DNA from: DATDMG01 sp036518955
GTDB lineage: Bacteria; Actinomycetota; Actinomycetes; Actinomycetales; Kineosporiaceae
Assembly: GCA_036518955.1 (NCBI GenBank)
Contig: DATDMG010000139.1
Span: 1-39,439 of the forward strand
Length of the DNA: 39,439 bases
Direction: 5' to 3'
Under the pieces are notes generated by a model that ran no database searches, was not told the DNA's origin, and saw only the letters and a list, made by a program, of their open reading frames with translations. Made by a program: the position numbers and the translations under genes. Positions 35,673-39,439 of the stretch are shown in pieces (the first letter of the stretch is position 1; each line of letters begins with the position of its first letter).

Positions 35673-36932
35673 ATGGCCTCCGTGACCTCCGCCACGCCGG
35701 CTCCCGGCACGACGAGCAGGAACCGGCTTGCCGGCAAGGGCTGGCCGATCGGTTTCGGGATCGCCGTGCTCCTCGTGTTCAGCCTCTTCGAGTGGATCCT
35801 GCCGAACATGTCCGGGGCGTTGCCGGACTTCTTCGAGCGCTGGTTGCCGCTCACCGTCGTCAACCAGTGTCTCATCTGGGCGATCATGGCTATCGGCCTG
35901 AACATCGTCGTCGGCTACGCCGGCCTGCTGGACCTGGGGTACGTGGCCTTCTGGGCGATCGGCGGATACACCGCCGGTTGGTTCATGTCCGGGTTCTTCA
36001 CCCAGGTGAAGGTGAACGTCTTCGGGCACCCCGCCGTCGGCCAGGCCTCGGGGTTCCACATCAACTTCTGGTTCGTCCTGGTGATCGCGGCGGCGCACTG
36101 CGCCCTGTGGGGTGTCCTGATCGGGGCGCCGACCCTGCGCCTGAAGAGCGACTACCTGGCCCTGGTGACCCTGGGTTTCGGTGAGATCATCCCGGAGTTC
36201 TTCAAGAACGCGGACGACCTCGACCTCCCGTGGGCCCACCACTTCGACCTCTCGCACGGCACCCGGGGCATCACTCCCATCGACGCCATCCCCACCGGCG
36301 TCTTCCACTACCTGTCGTCCGGGGTGCTGCAGATCCCGGCGGAGCTCGGCCCGTTCGACGACGCGCTGAAGTTCCTGGTCTACTCCCTGGTCGCCGCCTT
36401 CGCGATCTTCGTCTCGCTGCGGATCCGCGAGGGCAGGTTGGGCCGGGCGTGGCTGGCGATCCGCGAGGACGAGCTGGCCGCGAGCATGATGGGCGTCCCG
36501 CTGATGCGCACCAAGCTGGCCGCCTACGCCGTCGGCGCCGCGATCGGCGGGATCGGCGGGGTCTGCTACACGAGCGCGGTCGGCGGGGTGGCGGCCGAGG
36601 ACTTCGCCTTCTCGTCGTCCATCATCCTGCTCGCGATGGTCGTGCTGGGCGGGATGGGGAACGTCTGGGGGGTCCTGACCGGTGCTCTCGTGCTGCAGTG
36701 GATCAACGGCAACGGGTTGAAGGAGCTCGGTAACACGATCACCAGCGTGACCGGGCACGACATCAACTTCCCGTCGTACAACTTCCTCATCTTCGGGGCG
36801 ATCCTGATCCTGATGATGCTGTTCCGCCGGGAGGGACTGCTGCCGGAGACCCGCACGCGGCAGGTGCTGCGGGAGCCCGAGCGCGGGGAACTGGAGTCCG
36901 TGGGCGCCGACCTGGAGGGCGAGCCGGTATGA
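35673..36932 (+). CDS. livM: Branched-chain amino acid ABC transporter permease LivM
   Basis: Second permease, 419 residues, about ten helices. It includes AIMAIGLNIVVGYAGLLDLGYVAFWAIGGYTAG (in the N-terminal third), the GAPTLRLKSDYLALVTLGFGEI loop and a C-terminal GGMGNVWGVLTGALVLQWIN region, all typical of LivM. ATG 35673 has GGAGAAGG (35658-35665) at proper spacing; the GTG at 35667 overlapping the livH stop is too close to it. A hydrophilic tail of about 35 residues ends the protein. Its stop overlaps livG in ATGA. Confidence 0.94.
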   Translation: MASVTSATPAPGTTSRNRLAGKGWPIGFGIAVLLVFSLFEWILPNMSGALPDFFERWLPLTVVNQCLIWAIMAIGLNIVVGYAGLLDLGYVAFWAIGGYTAGWFMSGFFTQVKVNVFGHPAVGQASGFHINFWFVLVIAAAHCALWGVLIGAPTLRLKSDYLALVTLGFGEIIPEFFKNADDLDLPWAHHFDLSHGTRGITPIDAIPTGVFHYLSSGVLQIPAELGPFDDALKFLVYSLVAAFAIFVSLRIREGRLGRAWLAIREDELAASMMGVPLMRTKLAAYAVGAAIGGIGGVCYTSAVGGVAAEDFAFSSSIILLAMVVLGGMGNVWGVLTGALVLQWINGNGLKELGNTITSVTGHDINFPSYNFLIFGAILILMMLFRREGLLPETRTRQVLREPERGELESVGADLEGEPV

Positions 36933-37738
36933 GCGTCACGACGGATCAGAGACTGAGTCTGGCGGCGGTGAACATCACCATCACGTTCGGCGGTCTGACC
37001 GCGGTCAGTGACGTCACCTTCACCATCCCCGAGCGCGGGATCGTCAGCCTGATCGGGCCGAACGGTGCCGGCAAGACCACGTTCTTCAACGTGCTCACCG
37101 GGCTGTACCGGCCTACGAGTGGTCGGGTCGTCCTCGGTGACCGGGAGGTCACCGGGATGCCCCCGCACAAGATTGCCTCGCTGGGGCTGGCCCGGACGTT
37201 CCAGAACATCCGCTTGTTCAACCTGATGACGGCGGAGGAGAACGTTCTGGTCGCGATGCACTCGCACATGCGGTCGGGGATCTTCCGGACCGTGTTGCGG
37301 ACGTCGTTCCAGCGGCGGGAGGAGCGGGAGTGTCGCGAGCACGCCCGCGAGTTGCTCGACTTCGTGGGGATCGGGCCCGTCGCCGACGAGTACGCCCGCA
37401 ACCTGTCCTACGGCGACCAACGGCGGCTGGAGGTCGCCAGGGCGCTCGCGCTGCGCCCCAGGGTCCTGCTCCTGGACGAGCCGACCGCGGGGATGAACCC
37501 GCAGGAGTCGGCCCGGTTCGTGGACTTCGTGCACCGGGTGCGGGACGAGCGGGGGGTGTCGATCCTGCTGATCGAGCACGACATGAGCGTGGTGATGCGC
37601 GTCAGCGAGCGGGTGACCGTGCTCGACCGCGGCGAGAAGATCGCCGAGGGCCTCCCGGACGACATCAAGGCCGACGAACGGGTGGTCGAGGCGTACCTCG
37701 GCAAGACGGGAACCCACGGCTACGGGGAGGACGCGTGA
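36929..37738 (+). CDS. livG: Branched-chain amino acid ABC transporter ATPase LivG
   Basis: Cytosolic ATPase of 269 residues. Walker A GPNGAGKT is at 43-50, the extended LivG-type helical insert follows, the signature is LSYGDQ (not LSGGQ, normal for LivG), and Walker B is VLLLDEPTAGMNP. The H-loop is IEHDMSVVM. ATG overlaps the livM stop and the stop overlaps livF by GTGA, so the last three genes are translationally linked. Confidence 0.96.
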   Translation: MSVTTDQRLSLAAVNITITFGGLTAVSDVTFTIPERGIVSLIGPNGAGKTTFFNVLTGLYRPTSGRVVLGDREVTGMPPHKIASLGLARTFQNIRLFNLMTAEENVLVAMHSHMRSGIFRTVLRTSFQRREERECREHARELLDFVGIGPVADEYARNLSYGDQRRLEVARALALRPRVLLLDEPTAGMNPQESARFVDFVHRVRDERGVSILLIEHDMSVVMRVSERVTVLDRGEKIAEGLPDDIKADERVVEAYLGKTGTHGYGEDA

Positions 37739-38493
37739 CGACGGCGGCGAGCGAGCCGGTGGCGGCGTCGAGCCGCTCCGGCCCGGAGATGCTGGGTATC
37801 CGGGACCTGTACGTGTACTACGGCAACATCGCCGCGCTGAAGGGCATGACCCTCAGCGTCCGGACCGGTGAGATCGTCACCCTGATCGGGTCGAACGGCG
37901 CCGGCAAGTCGACGACGCTGCGGACGATCTCCGGGCTGATCCGGCCGCGCTCGGGCGACGTGGTCTTCCAGGGGACGTCGATCACGTCGATTCCGGGGCA
38001 CAAGATCGTCGAGTCGGGGATCTGCCACTCACCGGAGGGGCGGCGCATCTTCCCCCGGATGACGGTGCTGGAGAACCTCGAGCTGGGGGCCTTCCTGCGC
38101 AAGGACCACCGCGCGATCCAGCAGGACCTGGACCGGGTTCTGGCGTTGTTCCCACGGCTCAAGGAGCGCGTCAGCCAGAAGGCGGGCACGATGTCCGGCG
38201 GTGAGCAGCAGATGCTCGCCGTCGGTCGGGCCCTGATGGGTGAGCCCAAGCTCCTGCTGCTCGACGAGCCGTCGATGGGGTTGGCCCCGGTCCTGGTCGA
38301 CCTGATCTTCGACACCATCCAGACGATCCGCAGCCAGGGTACGACGGTCCTGCTCGTGGAGCAGAACGCTCTGGCCGCCTTGCGGATCGCGGACTACGCC
38401 TACGTCCTGGAGTCCGGGTCCCTCAAACTGCAGGGCCCGGCCCGGGAGCTGGCCAGGGACGAGGAGGTCGTCCGCGCCTACCTGGGCGGCTGA
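37735..38493 (+). CDS. livF: Branched-chain amino acid ABC transporter ATPase LivF
   Basis: Partner ATPase of LivG, 252 residues. After a variable start, LGIRDLYVYYGNIAALKG leads to Walker A GSNGAGKS (52-59), the CHSPEGRRIFPRMTVLENL segment usual for LivF, the signature MSGGEQQMLAVGRALM and Walker B LLLLDEPSMGLAP, with EQNALAALRIADYAYVLE at the H-loop position, where LivF has Gln-Asn after Glu instead of His-Asp. GTG 37735 overlaps the livG stop. A strong hairpin follows the stop. Confidence 0.96.
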   Translation: MTTAASEPVAASSRSGPEMLGIRDLYVYYGNIAALKGMTLSVRTGEIVTLIGSNGAGKSTTLRTISGLIRPRSGDVVFQGTSITSIPGHKIVESGICHSPEGRRIFPRMTVLENLELGAFLRKDHRAIQQDLDRVLALFPRLKERVSQKAGTMSGGEQQMLAVGRALMGEPKLLLLDEPSMGLAPVLVDLIFDTIQTIRSQGTTVLLVEQNALAALRIADYAYVLESGSLKLQGPARELARDEEVVRAYLGG

Positions 38494-38516
38494 GACCGGC
38501 CGGACGGCGGTGCCGT

Positions 38517-38565
38517 GATCCCCGCACCCGGGTTCGGGTGCGCGGATCGCTCGGGTGCGGGGATC
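38517..38565 (+). terminator. Terminator region after livF with alternative stems
   Basis: Arm A (38517-38530) is perfectly complementary over 14 bases to arm C (38552-38565), and over 8 bases (38523-38530) to arm B (38535-38542), whose sequence repeats part of C. A-B and A-C pairings exclude each other. As a 3' element it can end the liv transcript. Confidence 0.6.
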
Positions 38566-38586
38566 CCGGCGTCCTGGCGTCGCGGT

Positions 38587-38624
38587 GTGCCGTTGGCGAG
38601 GCGGCGTGCCGTTGGCGAGGCGGA
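38587..38624. repeat. Tandem 19-bp repeat in the livF-GNAT gap
   Basis: GTGCCGTTGGCGAGGCGGC at 38587-38605 is repeated at 38606-38624 with one change in the last base. It lies in non-coding sequence; the rest of the 38494-38811 gap holds the hairpins above and a TACTCT -10-like box at 38735-38740. Confidence 0.8.
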
Positions 38625-38811
38625 CCTCGCATGTCACGGCGTGTCGTAGCGTGTTGCCGAGCGCTCGCCGGGTACCTGCACGTGCATCCGGGCGTGAATC
38701 TGCAACCCCCTACCGGCTGCCGCCGGGCAGGTCGTACTCTCGCAGATGCCGACCGGGGGAGGGTCTTTCCGTACCGCGGCACCCCGCCGCGATGGGTTCC
38801 AGGAGGCTCGG

Positions 38812-39439
38812 GTGCCACGTCCACCGGTCGAAGCGCGCAGAGCCACCCCCGCCGACGTCGACGATCTGGTCCTGCTCTGGTCGCTGGCGCGGGAGGAGGT
38901 CGGCCGCCAAGGGCGCCCGCTCTCCCAGCCACCGCTGGAGCAGTTCCGGGTGCGCCTGCTCGAGGCGCTCACCGGGTCCGACGCGATCGTGCTGCTCGGT
39001 CGCTGCGAGGGCGCCGCGGCCGGGTTCGCCGTGCTGCGCCTGTCCACGGCCCTGTTGTCGGACCCGGGGGGGCTCCATGTCGACCAACTCTTCGTGCTGC
39101 CGGCGATGCGGCGTCGCGGCGTCGCCCGCGCCCTGCTGCTGCTCACCGCATCGATCGCCGAGCGACACGGCGTTGAGCAGGTACTGGCCGGGGCGCCGCA
39201 GGGTGCGCGAGAGGCGCACCGGTTCCTGGCCCGCCTCGGCTTCTCCCCGCTCTCCCTCCGGAGAGTCGTCGGGACGACGGCCCTGCGCCGCCGCCTCGCC
39301 GGCGAGGGCCAGCGGCGTGGGCTGGAGGAGCTGCTCTCCCGGCGGCGTTCGCTGCGCGCCCGCTCGCTCCGGGCCGGGTGGGGACGGCAGGAGCCGATCG
39401 AGCCGCTGGACGACGACGGATCTCTCGACGAGCCCCCCC
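38812..39439 (+). CDS. GNAT-family N-acetyltransferase, cut by the window end
   Basis: The frame from GTG 38812 is open to the window edge (209 codons). RRATPADVDDLVLLWSL opens a GNAT fold, and the acetyl-CoA loop is VDQLFVLPAMRRRGVARALL, with the R-R-x-G-x-A signature; HRFLARLGFSPLS is the usual C-terminal helix-strand. After about residue 155 the chain continues as an Arg-rich segment and an acidic tail, unlike a minimal GNAT. AGGAGG at 38801-38806 supports the GTG; an in-frame ATG at 38746 is an alternative. Substrate unknown. Confidence 0.85.
   Translation, partial: MPRPPVEARRATPADVDDLVLLWSLAREEVGRQGRPLSQPPLEQFRVRLLEALTGSDAIVLLGRCEGAAAGFAVLRLSTALLSDPGGLHVDQLFVLPAMRRRGVARALLLLTASIAERHGVEQVLAGAPQGAREAHRFLARLGFSPLSLRRVVGTTALRRRLAGEGQRRGLEELLSRRRSLRARSLRAGWGRQEPIEPLDDDGSLDEPP

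Overview
The window is a high-GC actinobacterial chromosome segment that is almost entirely housekeeping. The evidence is heavy GTG start usage, many four-base GTGA/ATGA gene overlaps, long-form HisG, RibBA fusion, ANTAR response regulator, HGxxPAAW-type and TIGR02234-type Trp-associated proteins, and the order his-trp-lgt-gltBD-pyk-(ANTAR regulator)-liv, which is also known from Streptomyces and relatives. I cannot assign a genus; a Frankiales/Geodermatophilales/Pseudonocardiales-like actinomycete is a reasonable guess (inference). No phage, insertion sequence, CRISPR array or plasmid function was seen.

Layout. 1-1884: end of a rib operon (last codons of a probable membrane transporter, ribBA, ribH). 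1885-2514: an Hsp20 gene behind a palindrome with HspR/HAIR-type geometry. 2515-4324: hisE, hisG and a PH-domain membrane protein. 4355-6413 (minus): an apparent operon of a polytopic membrane protein, a MauE/DoxX protein and a DsbA-like thioredoxin-fold protein. 6538-7308: hisF; 7357-7989 (minus): a TIGR03085/DinB-like protein. 8153-11790: two ABC exporter half-transporters that look like a heterodimer with one degenerate ATPase site. 11831-20540: hisI-trpE-TIGR02234 gene, HGxxPAAW-like gene, RDD and DUF2752 genes, then trpC-trpB-trpA-lgt. 20541-26992: 373-base leader and gltB-gltD. 27139-28548: pyk. 28615-30429 (minus): an exported protein resembling the N,N-dimethylformamidase large subunit. 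30600-31643: menC. 31820-31901 (minus): tRNA-Leu(CAA). 32019-32654: ANTAR response regulator (PdtaR type). 32655-33140: long intergenic region with several strong stem-loops and a GlnR-box-like array. 33141-38493: livK-livH-livM-livG-livF. 38812-end: a GNAT acetyltransferase cut by the window edge.

How it works together. The histidine pathway is scattered (hisE-hisG, hisF, hisI), and hisI is translationally coupled to trpE, joining two PRPP-consuming pathways. Tryptophan genes continue into lgt by overlapping starts. gltBD supplies glutamate, and the liv importer downstream of a GlnR-like site suggests nitrogen-linked control (inference). A recurring feature is a TANNNT -10 box placed 6-7 bases before a GTG start, predicting leaderless mRNAs for hisE, hisF, hisI, the ANTAR regulator and a membrane protein.

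No clearly new multi-gene system stands out. The best candidates for follow-up are the HAIR-like palindrome at hsp20, the structured region and GlnR-like array before livK, the three-gene redox/membrane operon inside the his region, and the alternative hairpins after livF.
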